In this document: in pieces, positions 26,172 to 36,889 of the stretch
How the letters are laid out: each line of letters begins with the position of its first letter
Numbering within the stretch: position 1 is the stretch's first letter
Assembly (NCBI GenBank): GCA_026225455.1
Contig: JAMFSV010000221.1
Span: 1-47,205 of the forward strand
DNA from: Burkholderiales bacterium
GTDB taxonomy: Bacteria; Pseudomonadota; Gammaproteobacteria; Burkholderiales; Burkholderiaceae
Direction: 5' to 3'
DNA length: 47,205 nt
The notes under the pieces: model-generated
What the model was told of the DNA's origin: nothing
Databases searched by the model: none
What the model saw: the letters and a program-made list of their open reading frames with translations, nothing else
Position numbers and translations under genes: made by a program

Positions 26172-27584
26172 TCAGGCGTGAGGATGTGCCGGGTTTTGAG
26201 TGAAAAAATCCACGGCATGTTGCCGCGTGGTCAGCGCAGCGACAGCCGCCTTGGGGTCCAGGCCCATACGCCGCGCGCTGCCGGAAACCAGACTGCGCTG
26301 CAGGTCGTTGGGCGCTTCCGTCATGGCGGGCTGGAAGCGGCGGCTCATGGGTGCATCGATGTGCGGCAGATCGGTACGCGGTTCGGTCAGTGTCAGCACT
26401 TGAGCGAGCGTGGGTGCTGACGCGATGCGCCGGCTCGGCAGCATCTGCGCGGCGGGTATTTCCAGCCAATCGCGCAAGGTGGCAAGGATCGAGGTGTGGT
26501 CGTACGGGGTCTCGCCGGCGGCCCGAAAAACGGTGCCCGCGGCGATATAGGGCGACACGATAACCGCTGGCACACGGATGCCAAAGCGGTCAAAGCCGAA
26601 ACCCTCGTCACCGAGTGTGGACACTGCATCGGGCGGGGTCGCATTATTGGGCGGCATGACGTGATCGAAACAGCCGCCATGCTCATCGAAAGTGATCACC
26701 AGCAGTGTCTTGTCCCAACTCTTGGAGGTGCTGAGAGCGGTCCAGATCGCATGCAGGAATGCCTCGCCCGCGAGCGTGTCATGCGGCGGATGCTGGTCAT
26801 TCGGCTCAAGCAAAAAACTCGGCTCGATAAAGGAATACTGGGGCAGGGTTTGCTCGGCACAGGCTTCGACGAAAGCGGAAAATCCATGAAAGTGGGATTC
26901 CAGATCCAGAGGCCAAAGCGAAGGGAACATGGTCCGGGTCAGCGACGGGGTCAGGATGGTGTCGCTATACACGGACCAACTGGCGCCCATCGCCTGAAGT
27001 ACGCTAAAGATGGTCGGCACATCCCACTCCCGCGGATCGGGCGGATTGCCGTTGTTGACGTGTCCGTTTGAGGTACCGGCATGGACAAAGGCCCGATTAG
27101 GCCAAGTCTGACTAGGGACCGAAGCGTACCACGCATCCGATACCGCATAGGACCTGGCCAAGGCCGACAGCACCGGCAATTGGGCGGTGCCATGGCACTC
27201 CATGATCTGGGCCGGGTTGTCGGTCGCGGTGGTCGCATAGTCGTCGACAAAACCCCGCATCGGCACATTGGCCGCGGCGGCACCGCCCGGCCCGAATATC
27301 TGGTACGTGACATTGGCAAAGGTTTCTTGCGGATCGGGATTGGGGACTTGTGAGTCCGCGGCCGATGCGGTCACGGCAACCCGTGTTGGCGGATTATCTT
27401 GACCTGAACTCAATGGGTTCCACATTTCAGGTAACACACCATTAAAAGCCGGAGCGCTGCCTGCCGGAATAACTATTTTCGGCGGATTTTCGGCGGGATA
27501 AAGCCAGCCCAGCATATTGTCGAGCGAGCGATTTTCGAACATCACCACGACAATATGTTCAATCTGTTCCAGGATTCGACTCAT
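26172..27584 (-). CDS. Phosphoesterase family protein (phospholipase C/acid phosphatase AcpA-like)
   Basis: IEHIVVVMFENRSLDNMLGWLYP, MRGFVDDYA, WPNRAFVHAGTSNGHVNNG, LLVITFDEHGGCFDHVMPP, GIRVPAVIVSPYIAAGTVFR. Confidence 0.92.
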   Translation of the reverse strand: MSRILEQIEHIVVVMFENRSLDNMLGWLYPAENPPKIVIPAGSAPAFNGVLPEMWNPLSSGQDNPPTRVAVTASAADSQVPNPDPQETFANVTYQIFGPGGAAAANVPMRGFVDDYATTATDNPAQIMECHGTAQLPVLSALARSYAVSDAWYASVPSQTWPNRAFVHAGTSNGHVNNGNPPDPREWDVPTIFSVLQAMGASWSVYSDTILTPSLTRTMFPSLWPLDLESHFHGFSAFVEACAEQTLPQYSFIEPSFLLEPNDQHPPHDTLAGEAFLHAIWTALSTSKSWDKTLLVITFDEHGGCFDHVMPPNNATPPDAVSTLGDEGFGFDRFGIRVPAVIVSPYIAAGTVFRAAGETPYDHTSILATLRDWLEIPAAQMLPSRRIASAPTLAQVLTLTEPRTDLPHIDAPMSRRFQPAMTEAPNDLQRSLVSGSARRMGLDPKAAVAALTTRQHAVDFFTQNPAHPHA

Positions 27585-27989
27585 GGGAACTCCTGATTAA
27601 TATTCAAAGCGTAGCGCGGCGCAGATAGGTGGGCCGTACAAAATCCAGGCTATCAAGCAGGATCAAGGCCGCCACAAAGATGGTAAACGGTTTGTATGAA
27701 TGCGGCGAGACACCTTCCGATACAAAGATAACCTCATCTAACCTCGGTAAAACCCCTATGTCCAAGCAACCCGAATCCAGCGATACATCATATTGGTGAA
27801 TTTATTAAGCTTAAGGCGCGTTACAGCATCGAGCGGATGAGGTATTGTTTAGCTTAAGGTTGCGTGCGGAAAGTTAGCTAATTGTAAGTTTCTGGGCACT
27901 GAGCTCGGGGAATATCGCTGCGAGGCGATATATGTCGGGAAGTCGTTAAATACAACCGCCTAAAAAGGCATGGTAATAGGAGAGTTCAG

Positions 27990-28331
27990 ATGAAATCGAT
28001 GAAACCCGCTTTGCTCATGGGCGCAGTATGCGTTTTGCTCGCTTCGACCAGCGCATTTGCGCAAACCAGTGACGCAACGGCTGCGCCTACGGCGAAATCC
28101 GCGCGCGTAGCCAATCACCAGTTGGCCAAGAAAGTTCGCACTGCGCTCACCAAAGCGAAACCGGCACTGCCGCTGGAAGAAGTGGTTGTATTGGCGAAAG
28201 CTGGTGTGGTGTCGTTGGTGGGTGAGGTCGAGAATGCAGATCAAAGCGCACAGGCCGAGAAAATTGCCACGGGTGTTGCCGGCGTAACTTCGGTCAACAA
28301 CCAGTTGGGTATTGCCGAACGCGGCGAATAA
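27990..28331 (+). CDS. Periplasmic BON-domain protein
   Basis: Signal peptide (ALLMGAVCVLLASTSAFAQ) then BON-like KKVRTALTKAKPALPLEEVVVLAKAGVVSLVGEVENADQSAQAEKIATGVAGVTSVNNQL. Confidence 0.85.
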   Translation: MKSMKPALLMGAVCVLLASTSAFAQTSDATAAPTAKSARVANHQLAKKVRTALTKAKPALPLEEVVVLAKAGVVSLVGEVENADQSAQAEKIATGVAGVTSVNNQLGIAERGE

Positions 28332-28682
28332 AGTCGAGGCTGGGTTGCCGCTTGCCGCGCGATCCAGCCGCTACTTTGGATTTTCAGCTTGATTTGCTTC
28401 AACTTTGCATGCTTATGGACCCACCTCATTGATTTGGCGCTCAGGCCTGATGTGGGTCCACCCCTCCAGCCGGGCCTGCAAACCCGCGCGTCGATCTTCC
28501 CCTGCTGTTTGCTTCCACCTCCACGCCTTGGTCAGTGCGCCGCCGTTGCGAGCATTGCTTAGCACTAGATCGGGTTTTCGCACGAAATTGATATACCTCG
28601 CGCAGTTATCCGGCAATGATGCTCATAGGTCGCCAAGTTTTCACAACTTGAGTGCGGATGGATCCATTTGAGGAGAGCTTCG

Positions 28683-30401
28683 ATGTCCAAGGTATCGCTG
28701 ACCGAGCCGGTCTCAGAGCGCGTGGAAACCGCGCTTTCAGGTTATCAATTGCTGGCTGACCCGTGGCTGAACAAAGGCACGGCATTTACCGAGATCGAAC
28801 GCGATACTTTTGACCTGCACGGCCTGTTGCCGCCCAATATCGGCGCTCTGGAAGAGCAGGTGTCGCGCCGTTTACAGGTGTTGCGCAGTCTGGAGACCGA
28901 TCTTGAGCGGTATGCGTTCCTGCGCGATGTCCAGGACACCAACGAGACTTTGTTTTTCGCTTTGCTGGTACAAAATATCGAAGAATTGCTGCCCATCGTC
29001 TATACCCCGACGGTCGGCGCCGGATGTCAGCAGTTCAGTCGGCTGTTTCGCAAGCCGCGCGGGCTGTTCCTCAGTCTGTCGCACAAAAAACGCATCAAGG
29101 AAATTCTGGCCCATCCGCGCTTCGACCGTGTCGAGGCGATTGTGGTGACCGATGGCGAACGTATCCTGGGCCTGGGCGATCAAGGTGCGGGCGGGATGGG
29201 TATCCCAATCGGAAAATTGGCGCTTTATACCGGCTGCGGCGGCCTGCATCCAGCGACCACATTGCCCATCATCCTGGATGTCGGGACCGATAACCCGGAT
29301 TGCCTGAGCGACCCGCTCTATGTCGGGTGGCGCCATGAGCGGGTGCGCGGCCAGGAATACGACGACTTTATCGAAGTCTTTGTGCATGCGGTGAAGCAGC
29401 GCTGGCCGCATGTGATGCTGCAGTGGGAAGATTTTGCCAAGAACAACGCCACTCGCTTGCTCGACCGCTATCGCGACCAGCTCTGCACCTTCAACGACGA
29501 TGTTCAGGGCACGGCCGCGGTGGCGACCGCCACTTTGCTGGCGGCGATCAACGTCACCGGGGTGCCGCTCACCGGGCAGCGCATTGCTATTTTGGGCGCC
29601 GGGTCTGCCGGGTGCGGGATTGCCAGCCTGATTCGCCGTGCCATGACCGACGCGGGCCTGCCTGACAGCGAGGCCGCGCAGCGCTTTTTTATGGTCGACC
29701 GCGACGGACTGCTGGTGCGGGGCATGGAAGATCTCGCATCGTTCCAATTGCCGTTTCTACAAGAAAAATCGACGGCGCAAGGGTGGACGCTGGATCACCC
29801 GGACCGGATTGCCTTGCTGGATGTGGTGCGCAATGCCAAACCCACGGTCTTGATCGGTGTGTCGGGCCAGGCCGGCGCGTTTTCCGAAGCGGTGGTTCGG
29901 GCCATGGCGGAACACAACCCGCGGCCCGTGATTTTCCCGTTGTCCAATCCCACTTCGCGGGCCGAGGCGACGCCGGAGGATCTGGAAGCCTGGAGTGGAG
30001 GGCGCGCGGTAATCGGCACCGGCAGTCCCTTCCCGCCGCTACTGCGTGACGGCGGGAAATTCAAGGTCGACCAAACCAATAATTCCTACATCTTCCCCGG
30101 TGTCGGCCTTGGGGCCATCGCGGTCAAAGCGTCGCGCATCAGCGACCAGATGTTTATGGCCGCCGCCAAAGCCTTGGCCGCGGCCTCGCCGGCACGCGAC
30201 GATCCACGCAAAAATCTGCTGCCGCCCGTCACCTCGTTGCGTGAAGTCTCGGTTACGGTGGCGCTCGCCGTGGCGCTGCAGGCCCATCGAGAAGGCTTGA
30301 CCAAGGGCATTCAACTGGACGAGATTGAAGGCCTGATTCGCCGCAAAGTCTGGACGCCGCACTACGCTCCCTATAGCCGAAGCAAAAAAATCGCGGTTTA
30401 A
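28683..30401 (+). CDS. maeA: NAD-dependent malic enzyme
   Basis: GLLPPNIGALEEQ, LPIVYTPTVGAGCQQFSRLFRKPRGLFLS, VTDGERILGLGDQGAGGMGIPIGKLALYT, FNDDVQGTAAVATATLLAA, FPLSNPTSRAEATPEDL; RBS GAGGAG upstream of ATG 28683. Confidence 0.95.
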   Translation: MSKVSLTEPVSERVETALSGYQLLADPWLNKGTAFTEIERDTFDLHGLLPPNIGALEEQVSRRLQVLRSLETDLERYAFLRDVQDTNETLFFALLVQNIEELLPIVYTPTVGAGCQQFSRLFRKPRGLFLSLSHKKRIKEILAHPRFDRVEAIVVTDGERILGLGDQGAGGMGIPIGKLALYTGCGGLHPATTLPIILDVGTDNPDCLSDPLYVGWRHERVRGQEYDDFIEVFVHAVKQRWPHVMLQWEDFAKNNATRLLDRYRDQLCTFNDDVQGTAAVATATLLAAINVTGVPLTGQRIAILGAGSAGCGIASLIRRAMTDAGLPDSEAAQRFFMVDRDGLLVRGMEDLASFQLPFLQEKSTAQGWTLDHPDRIALLDVVRNAKPTVLIGVSGQAGAFSEAVVRAMAEHNPRPVIFPLSNPTSRAEATPEDLEAWSGGRAVIGTGSPFPPLLRDGGKFKVDQTNNSYIFPGVGLGAIAVKASRISDQMFMAAAKALAAASPARDDPRKNLLPPVTSLREVSVTVALAVALQAHREGLTKGIQLDEIEGLIRRKVWTPHYAPYSRSKKIAV

Positions 30402-30427
30402 TTACTTGAGAACGCGGAGAAATTCCT

Positions 30428-31375
30428 GTGCTTGAAACTATTCTCAATGGCCTGCTGCCGGTGGCCTTTGTCATCGGCCTGGGCTGGCTATCGGCGCGCC
30501 TGGGTCTGCTGAAACACGACCATGCCGGGGTGCTTGCCGTATTGGTGATTCGTTTTGCTTTGCCTTTTGCCTTGTTCGAAGGCGCGGTTAAAACTTCGCC
30601 CGATAAGCTGGGGAATCTGGATTTCGCGCTCTGCCTGACCTTCGGTTTGATGGGCACGTACTTGATCGCGCTCGGCGTGGGCCGTTTTGTGTTCAAGCAT
30701 GACCTGCGCACTTCGACCATGCAGGCACTGGTCTGCGCCTATCCGGACATGGCTTATTTCGGTGCTCCGATTCTGGCCGCGATGTTCGGACCGCTAGGTT
30801 TTCTCGCGGTTCTGGTCGGCAATCTTGTCACCAGTATTTTTATGTTGCCGCTGACCATTGTGTTGACCCGTGTTTCCGATAAACAGGCCGCCGGCCATGG
30901 CTGGCGCGATGCTTTGGCGGTGTTGGGGCATAGCCTGGCGGGGGCGGTGGTCAATCCGATTGTCTGGTTGCCGGTGTGCGGTGTGATCTTGAGTCTGGCC
31001 CGCGTGAAATTGCCTGAACCGGTACTTAACTCGGTCGATATGATTGCCAAGGCGGCAGGTGGAACCTCGCTGTTTGCATTGGGTCTGATGCTGTACGGCG
31101 AGCGTTTTAGAATTAACGCCAACGTCTTGGCCAACCTTGGATTGAAGAATTTTCTGCAACCTGCATTGATGTTGCTGGGTGTCGTGATGTTCGGCCTGAC
31201 GGGCGATCTGGCGAAACAGGTGGTGATAACCGGAGCCGTACCGACCGCGACCGCCGCCGCCATGTTCGCGCTGAAGAACAAAACCTATACCGCGGATGCC
31301 ACGGCGACCATCCTGCTCAGCACGATTCTGGGCATTGCGACGGAAGGCATCCTGATCGCCTTGCTTTCGAGGTAG
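30428..31375 (+). CDS. AEC family transporter (auxin efflux carrier/malonate transporter-like)
   Basis: GTG start; [23 protein letters not shown]...; 8-10 TM segments with AEC-like pattern ([12 protein letters not shown]). Confidence 0.9.
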   Translation: MLETILNGLLPVAFVIGLGWLSARLGLLKHDHAGVLAVLVIRFALPFALFEGAVKTSPDKLGNLDFALCLTFGLMGTYLIALGVGRFVFKHDLRTSTMQALVCAYPDMAYFGAPILAAMFGPLGFLAVLVGNLVTSIFMLPLTIVLTRVSDKQAAGHGWRDALAVLGHSLAGAVVNPIVWLPVCGVILSLARVKLPEPVLNSVDMIAKAAGGTSLFALGLMLYGERFRINANVLANLGLKNFLQPALMLLGVVMFGLTGDLAKQVVITGAVPTATAAAMFALKNKTYTADATATILLSTILGIATEGILIALLSR

Positions 31376-31442
31376 GCCAAGTTTATTTTTAGCTGAATTT
31401 CATCAAGATCAATCATCAAGATCAAAACCGGGGATCACAACC

Positions 31443-33170
31443 ATGTCCAAACAGACCGTCGCTGAACTTATCGTCGACACACTGGAGCGCGCCGGGGTCA
31501 AACGCATCTACGGTGTCACCGGCGATTCGTTAAATGCCTTGAGCGATGCCTTGCGCCGCAAGGGTACGATCGAATGGGTGCATATGCGCCATGAAGAAGC
31601 CGCCGCTTTCGCCGCAGGCGCCGAGGCGCAACTTACCGGCCAATTGGCGGTGTGTGCCGGTAGTTGCGGTCCCGGCAATCTGCATCTGATCAATGGGCTT
31701 TACGATTGTCATCGCAGCGGGGCGCCGGTATTGGCGATTGCAGCCCACATTCCCAGCAGTGAAATCGGGGTAGGCTATTTCCAGGAAACCCATCCGGAAA
31801 AGCTGTTTGTCGAATGCAGTCACTATACCGAGTTGGTGTCCACCGCCAGTGTGATGCCGCGCATCCTCGATATCGCGCTGCGGCAAGCGGTGGGCAAGCG
31901 CGGTGTGGCGGTATTGGTGATCCCGGGCGACGTCGCCATGCAGAGCATCGAAGCCCCGGCGGCTAACCGTTGGCTGGTGCCGGAACCGCCGCTGATCAGA
32001 CCGGCGGACCACGAACTCACGGCCCTTGCCGCGCTGCTTAATGGTTCCCGGAAAGTCACACTGCTCGCCGGCGCGGGTTGTGCCGGAGCGCATGATGTGG
32101 TGGTACAACTTGCCGCCACGCTGCAGGCACCGATGGTGCATGCTTTGCGCGGCAAGGAACATGTCGAGTGGGACAATCCTTACGACGTGGGCATGACGGG
32201 TCTGATCGGTTTTTCGTCGGGTTATCACGCGATGAAAGACTGCGACACGCTGGTGATGCTCGGCACCGATTTCCCCTACCGGCAGTTTTATCCCGAGCAT
32301 GCCAAGGTGGTGCAGATCGATCTGGATCCGGCGCGGCTGGGACGCAGGACACCGCTTACGCTGGGTTTGGTCGGCGATATCAAACCGACCCTGGAAGCGC
32401 TGCTGCCCTTGCTCGAATCCAAGACCGAGCATAGCCACCTGGACCGCTCGGTCGAACATTATCGTACGGCGCGCAAAGGGCTGGATGAGCTGGCCACGGA
32501 AGGGCGGGGCAAAGCCCCCATCCACCCGCAATATCTGGCGCGTCTGGTCAGCGAATTGGCTGCCGACGACGCAGTTTTTACCTGTGACGTCGGCACCCCG
32601 ACGGTCTGGGCCGCACGGTATCTGCAGATGAATGGCCGGCGGCGTCTGCTTGGCTCTTTTGTGCACGGCTCAATGGCCAATGCCATGGTTCAGGCGATTG
32701 GGGCACAGGCGGCTTACCCTGGGCGGCAGATCGTGTCACTCTGCGGCGACGGCGGTTTTGCCATGTTGATGGGCGATTTTATTACCTTGAGCCAGCAGAA
32801 ATTGCCGGTGAAGATCGTTATTTTCAACAACGGCGTGCTGGGTTTTGTCGATCTGGAAATGAAGGCTTCGGGTTTTCTCGAAACCGGCACCGACCTGCAG
32901 AATCCGAATTTCGCCAAGATGGCTGAAGCGATGGGGGTGCTGGGGATTCGTGTGGAACAACCGGGCGACATCGAGGCGGCGCTGCGTCAGGCTTTTGCCC
33001 ACGACGGTCCGGTGCTGGTCGATGTCGTGACCAATCACCATGAACTGGTGATGCCGCCCACCACCACCTTGGAACAGGTCGGCGGTTTCAGCTTGTGGAT
33101 GGCCAAGGCGGTGCTCAACGGCCGCGGCGACGAAGTGATCGACCTCGCGACCTCGAATTTGCTGCGTTAA
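31443..33170 (+). CDS. poxB: Thiamine-diphosphate-dependent pyruvate dehydrogenase (quinone)/pyruvate oxidase
   Basis: [124 protein letters not shown]. Confidence 0.94.
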   Translation: MSKQTVAELIVDTLERAGVKRIYGVTGDSLNALSDALRRKGTIEWVHMRHEEAAAFAAGAEAQLTGQLAVCAGSCGPGNLHLINGLYDCHRSGAPVLAIAAHIPSSEIGVGYFQETHPEKLFVECSHYTELVSTASVMPRILDIALRQAVGKRGVAVLVIPGDVAMQSIEAPAANRWLVPEPPLIRPADHELTALAALLNGSRKVTLLAGAGCAGAHDVVVQLAATLQAPMVHALRGKEHVEWDNPYDVGMTGLIGFSSGYHAMKDCDTLVMLGTDFPYRQFYPEHAKVVQIDLDPARLGRRTPLTLGLVGDIKPTLEALLPLLESKTEHSHLDRSVEHYRTARKGLDELATEGRGKAPIHPQYLARLVSELAADDAVFTCDVGTPTVWAARYLQMNGRRRLLGSFVHGSMANAMVQAIGAQAAYPGRQIVSLCGDGGFAMLMGDFITLSQQKLPVKIVIFNNGVLGFVDLEMKASGFLETGTDLQNPNFAKMAEAMGVLGIRVEQPGDIEAALRQAFAHDGPVLVDVVTNHHELVMPPTTTLEQVGGFSLWMAKAVLNGRGDEVIDLATSNLLR

Positions 33171-33206
33171 GCCGGTTCCCAGTTCTTCTGCTACCCGCAT
33201 CACCTT

Positions 33207-33241
33207 GCATTGCATCGCGCCGTAAGCGCGCGGTGCAATGC
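33207..33241. terminator. Inverted repeat between convergent poxB and efflux operon, possible bidirectional terminator
   Basis: GCATTGCA...CGCGC-CGTAA-GCGCG...TGCAATGC. Confidence 0.55.
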
Positions 33242-33288
33242 TCGCAGCGCTGAAAAATAGTCTCCGGCAACTGATTAAAACCAGGCGG

Positions 33289-34752
33289 TCAGTTGGCGCG
33301 ATATCCTCCGCCCAGTGCTTTGACCAAAGCAATTTCCTGGCTCAGTTCCTGGCCCCGAATCTGCAGCGCCAAGGTTTTTTCGCCAAGCACCGGCAGGCGA
33401 GCCTCCTGTGCCGCGATTTTGCTGATCAAACCCTGCCGATAGTGGGCTTCCGCACTATCTTGAAGAAAAACCACAGCGTGGATTTTCTCGGTCTGCAATC
33501 TATCTTCCTCTTCGAGTCCCTGCAGCAGCGTGCCGGATACCGCGACGTCGCGCACCGCGTCAAGTACCGCTTGGTTGTACTGAGCGATCAAGGTATTCGA
33601 GGCGGTTCTTGCGCTTCTGAGATTGGCGTTAAGGCTGCCGCCGTCGAAGATCGGCAGGTAGAGTCCGGGTATCAGATTCAGTTGCTGGCTGGCGTGACGC
33701 CACAAATCGGCCATATGTAGCGCGTCCAGGCCAAAAAACACCTGGAAATCGAAGCTTGGGTAGAAAGCGGCCTTGGCCGCATCGATTTGCGACAGCGAGG
33801 CTTGCACATACCAGCGCATGGCTTGCAGATCCGGGCGCCGGGCCAATAATTCGTAGGACAAGGTGGCCGGTAAACTGGCATTGGATGCCGGCAGCGGAGT
33901 CAGAGCGATCTCCGGCAGATCGTCGGCATGCGCGCCGGCCAGGGCGCGTAATGCCTCGCGCAATTGTTTGATCCGGCTTTGGGTTTCGGTCAAATCGATC
34001 TGCGTCTTCAACAGTCGGGCACGCGCTTGTTGTGTCGCGGTGTCCGGTTCCAGTCCGCGCGCCGCGCGTTCGGTGTGGGCTGCAACTGTTTCGCTATCGA
34101 TCGCTACGGCTTGTTGCAGTAAATTTGCCGTCTGCGACGCGGTTTGAATACCGAAATACAATTGCGCGACATCGCTGGAAATTTCGAGTTCGACCGTCGC
34201 GGCTTCCGCCAACTGCGCGTTTTCCCTGCCGATGGCGGCGGCGACCTGGTCTCGCTGTTTGCCCCACAAATCGAATTGATAGCTGCCGCCGAGCCCGATT
34301 GTGCCTTGCGTGTACCACGGCCCGTCGGCACCGATCTGGGGCGCATTGGAGGCATAGGCGCCGAGGAAGCCGCTGGCCGATACATGCTCGCGATCGACCG
34401 ACGCGTTAAGCGCCATTTGCAGACTGGTACCGGCTTTCACCACCTCGACTTGCGAGCGTGCTTGAGCCACCCGGCTGCCGGCGACGGCCATGGTTGGGGA
34501 TTGTTTAAGCGCCAGCCCGATTAAAGCATCGAGCTGCGGGTCGCGATAAACGCTCCACCATTGCGCAGACGGCCAGTCTTCCCTCGCCAAATGAATGGTT
34601 TCGGCGAGATGGATCTGTGCCGGCGAAATTTGACTCCACTGCGGACTGTCATGATGAATCAAAGCGCAGCCTGACAGGCTGCCAACCAGCAAAACGTCCA
34701 GCCATAGGCGACGGCGGGTGATCAGATACATCAGCGAGTTCTTAAGCACCAT
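33289..34752 (-). CDS. Outer-membrane efflux lipoprotein (NodT/OprM-like, TolC family)
   Basis: Start MVLKNSLMYLITRRRLWLDVLLVGSLSGCALIHHD with lipobox LSGC; WWSVYRDPQLDALIGLALKQSPTMAVAGSRVAQARSQVEVVKAGTSLQM; long ORF upstream part overlapping FUSC rejected. Confidence 0.92.
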   Translation of the reverse strand: MVLKNSLMYLITRRRLWLDVLLVGSLSGCALIHHDSPQWSQISPAQIHLAETIHLAREDWPSAQWWSVYRDPQLDALIGLALKQSPTMAVAGSRVAQARSQVEVVKAGTSLQMALNASVDREHVSASGFLGAYASNAPQIGADGPWYTQGTIGLGGSYQFDLWGKQRDQVAAAIGRENAQLAEAATVELEISSDVAQLYFGIQTASQTANLLQQAVAIDSETVAAHTERAARGLEPDTATQQARARLLKTQIDLTETQSRIKQLREALRALAGAHADDLPEIALTPLPASNASLPATLSYELLARRPDLQAMRWYVQASLSQIDAAKAAFYPSFDFQVFFGLDALHMADLWRHASQQLNLIPGLYLPIFDGGSLNANLRSARTASNTLIAQYNQAVLDAVRDVAVSGTLLQGLEEEDRLQTEKIHAVVFLQDSAEAHYRQGLISKIAAQEARLPVLGEKTLALQIRGQELSQEIALVKALGGGYRAN

Positions 34753-36889
34753 GGTCAGACTCAAGGCGTGTGGTCGGCGCGGTATGGGAGATGCCCCAGG
34801 CCGGCAGGGTGGGCAATTGGCGCAGCATGGTGTCGACGAGTTCCACCACGGAGTGGCTGGGCAGTACCTGTCGTGCCGGGGCCTCTTCGGGCATCTCCGC
34901 GAAGCGCTGCCGCAGAAGTTGGGTCGAGATCGCCGTGGGCGGCACGCAGGCAGCACCGGCCAAGGCGTCGGCATAGTGCTCCAGGGCGGTGGCGGCTTGC
35001 TCTTGCAGGGCAAAAGTCGCTTCGCGCACGGCGAGCGGGAGCTGGTTCAACTGTGTCAGCAGTTGGCTTTGCAAACGATTGCCGGCCAGCATGATTTGGC
35101 GGCTTTGCGCCAGAACCGTTTGGGCTTGCTGTGTCAAATTTTCCTGGGCGCTGGGTTGCCAATCGGGTTCCAACGCTACCCGCGCCAGCAGCGTTTCGCA
35201 GTCCGCCAATTGGGTCCAGGCCTGTAGTTGCTGCTGCTCCAATTCCAGCGTCGATGTTTCACTTGCGGCACCGGTGCGGCGATAGGGCCGAAGCAAGCGA
35301 CTCACGGCGTGCAGCAAGCCGGCCAGTTTGTGCCGCAACGTATCGCTTTCGCCTTCTCGCCAAAAGGACATCTGGATAAACAGGCAGATCGCCACACCCA
35401 ACAACACACCTATAGTGCGGTCGCGGATGTCGGTTAAATTGGTGGCCGGGCTAAATTGGTCGAGCAGCTCAATGGAGAAGGTAAATACCAACTGCGTCCC
35501 GGCGTAGCTGATGCGCTCCGATCCGGCTGCCACCCAGGCGCCGAATGCCAATACCGGCAAGACCGCCACCAGCAGTTGCGCTACATCGTCGAGGTGAGGG
35601 AACACGTAGATTACGGCGGCCAGTGCCAGGGCGCTGCCGCTCAAGGCGCCGGCGACACGCAATACCGCGCGTTGCACCGAAGCCCCCAGACTAGGCAAGG
35701 AAACAATCACGCAAGTTAGCATGATGGTATGAATGCCAGGCCAATTGGCCGCATTATAAAATCCATAACACAGCAGTACCGCGAGCAGGGTTTTCAAGGA
35801 GAAACGCACGTACGCCGGGTTGGTCCAGGCATCGGCGGCGATCATCGGCTCCCGGCCGCGCGCGGCGTCGGCGGGCGCGGGATGGGCTTCGCGATTGGCG
35901 TAAGCGCCGAGCGCACGCTGCATTTCGGCGAGCGGGGCTACGGCGACACCGCCGTTTGATTCTCCCCACTGGGCTTGCAGGTAAAACGGCCGATCCGATG
36001 CGACGGCAAGATCGAGGGCCGCACAGGCTTCTCGCAGTTGGGACAACTCTGAGTCCCGCTCTCGTACTGCCGCGAGCGGTATTTGCTGCAGGTCCATCGC
36101 GGCCTGGTATAAGCGCGATACGGTGGCGATACAGGCGAGCTGCCGCGCTTCATGATCGTGGTAGCGGGCGTCCCGCATGATGGCGAATTTCAATAATTTT
36201 TGCAGGCTCAGCATGCCTTGCTGGCTTGCCTGAAGCGTAATCGGCACAGGAGCCTCGCTCTCGCCGCCCAGGTAGCACAGTTGTGCGTCGATGGCTTGCC
36301 ATTGACGGTGGATTTCCTGTTTCAATTGTTGCTCGGGCTCCGCGGGCAAGAGCAGGGTATTGACCAGCAGGGTCAGCATAATTGGATAGTTGACCGCCAC
36401 CCAAAGCCATAAAATATTACGGATCAGTGCTTCGGCATTGTCGGTCTGGTCGACAAAGGTTTGTGCGTAGATGACCACAATGGCGATAATAAAAAACACC
36501 ACGCCGATTTTTGTTACTCGCAGCAGATACACGCTACCGAAGAATAAGATGCTCGCGGCGACGATACGCAGCAAGGGGTAGTCAAAAGTGAATTTGAGCA
36601 ACAGCACCGCGCTGCCGATTGCCACGCTTGAACCGAGCACGAATAAGGTACCGATCAGGCGGGTTAATACCACATTCGATTGGGTAACGAAAAACACCAC
36701 CAGCACCGACAGCGACAGGAACGGTACCTCAAGCGCCATCGAGATCACGATAATCAGCGCACTGGTCAGCACGCAACGCATGACCACGTTGATGCGGCCG
36801 GGATAGTCGCTCAGTTCCGCGGCAAGAAAGCGCGCCAAGCGCATGACGCCATGCGGCAGGTAGCCGCCGGGGCCGGTAAGCTGCTTCAT
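34742..36889 (-). CDS. FUSC family (fusaric acid resistance/AaeB-like) inner-membrane efflux protein
   Basis: Two blocks of TM segments; start MKQLTGPGGYLPHGVMRLARFLAAELSDYPGRINVVMRCVLTSALIIVISMALEVPFLSLSVLVVFFVTQSNVVLT; ATGA overlap with HlyD gene. Confidence 0.9.
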   Translation of the reverse strand: MKQLTGPGGYLPHGVMRLARFLAAELSDYPGRINVVMRCVLTSALIIVISMALEVPFLSLSVLVVFFVTQSNVVLTRLIGTLFVLGSSVAIGSAVLLLKFTFDYPLLRIVAASILFFGSVYLLRVTKIGVVFFIIAIVVIYAQTFVDQTDNAEALIRNILWLWVAVNYPIMLTLLVNTLLLPAEPEQQLKQEIHRQWQAIDAQLCYLGGESEAPVPITLQASQQGMLSLQKLLKFAIMRDARYHDHEARQLACIATVSRLYQAAMDLQQIPLAAVRERDSELSQLREACAALDLAVASDRPFYLQAQWGESNGGVAVAPLAEMQRALGAYANREAHPAPADAARGREPMIAADAWTNPAYVRFSLKTLLAVLLCYGFYNAANWPGIHTIMLTCVIVSLPSLGASVQRAVLRVAGALSGSALALAAVIYVFPHLDDVAQLLVAVLPVLAFGAWVAAGSERISYAGTQLVFTFSIELLDQFSPATNLTDIRDRTIGVLLGVAICLFIQMSFWREGESDTLRHKLAGLLHAVSRLLRPYRRTGAASETSTLELEQQQLQAWTQLADCETLLARVALEPDWQPSAQENLTQQAQTVLAQSRQIMLAGNRLQSQLLTQLNQLPLAVREATFALQEQAATALEHYADALAGAACVPPTAISTQLLRQRFAEMPEEAPARQVLPSHSVVELVDTMLRQLPTLPAWGISHTAPTTRLESDHGA

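Noticed and set aside
26138-26172. CCCTGGGGTACCGGGGG palindrome-like sequence considered as a terminator
   Set aside because: Short, ambiguous pairing; not enough to support a terminator call.
28872-29747. 291-aa antisense ORF inside the malic enzyme gene
   Set aside because: Shadow ORF; the sense strand carries clear malic enzyme motifs.
31530-32666. 378-aa antisense ORF inside poxB
   Set aside because: Shadow ORF of a strongly recognised TPP enzyme; no recognisable protein motifs.
34753-35013. N-terminal extension of the outer-membrane lipoprotein ORF into the FUSC gene
   Set aside because: Pro/Arg/Cys-rich out-of-frame sequence; ATG 34752 gives a standard lipoprotein signal peptide.
35040-35230. 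Small + strand ORFs opposite FUSC considered as overlapping genes
   Set aside because: Composition consistent with antisense artefacts; FUSC on the minus strand is well supported.
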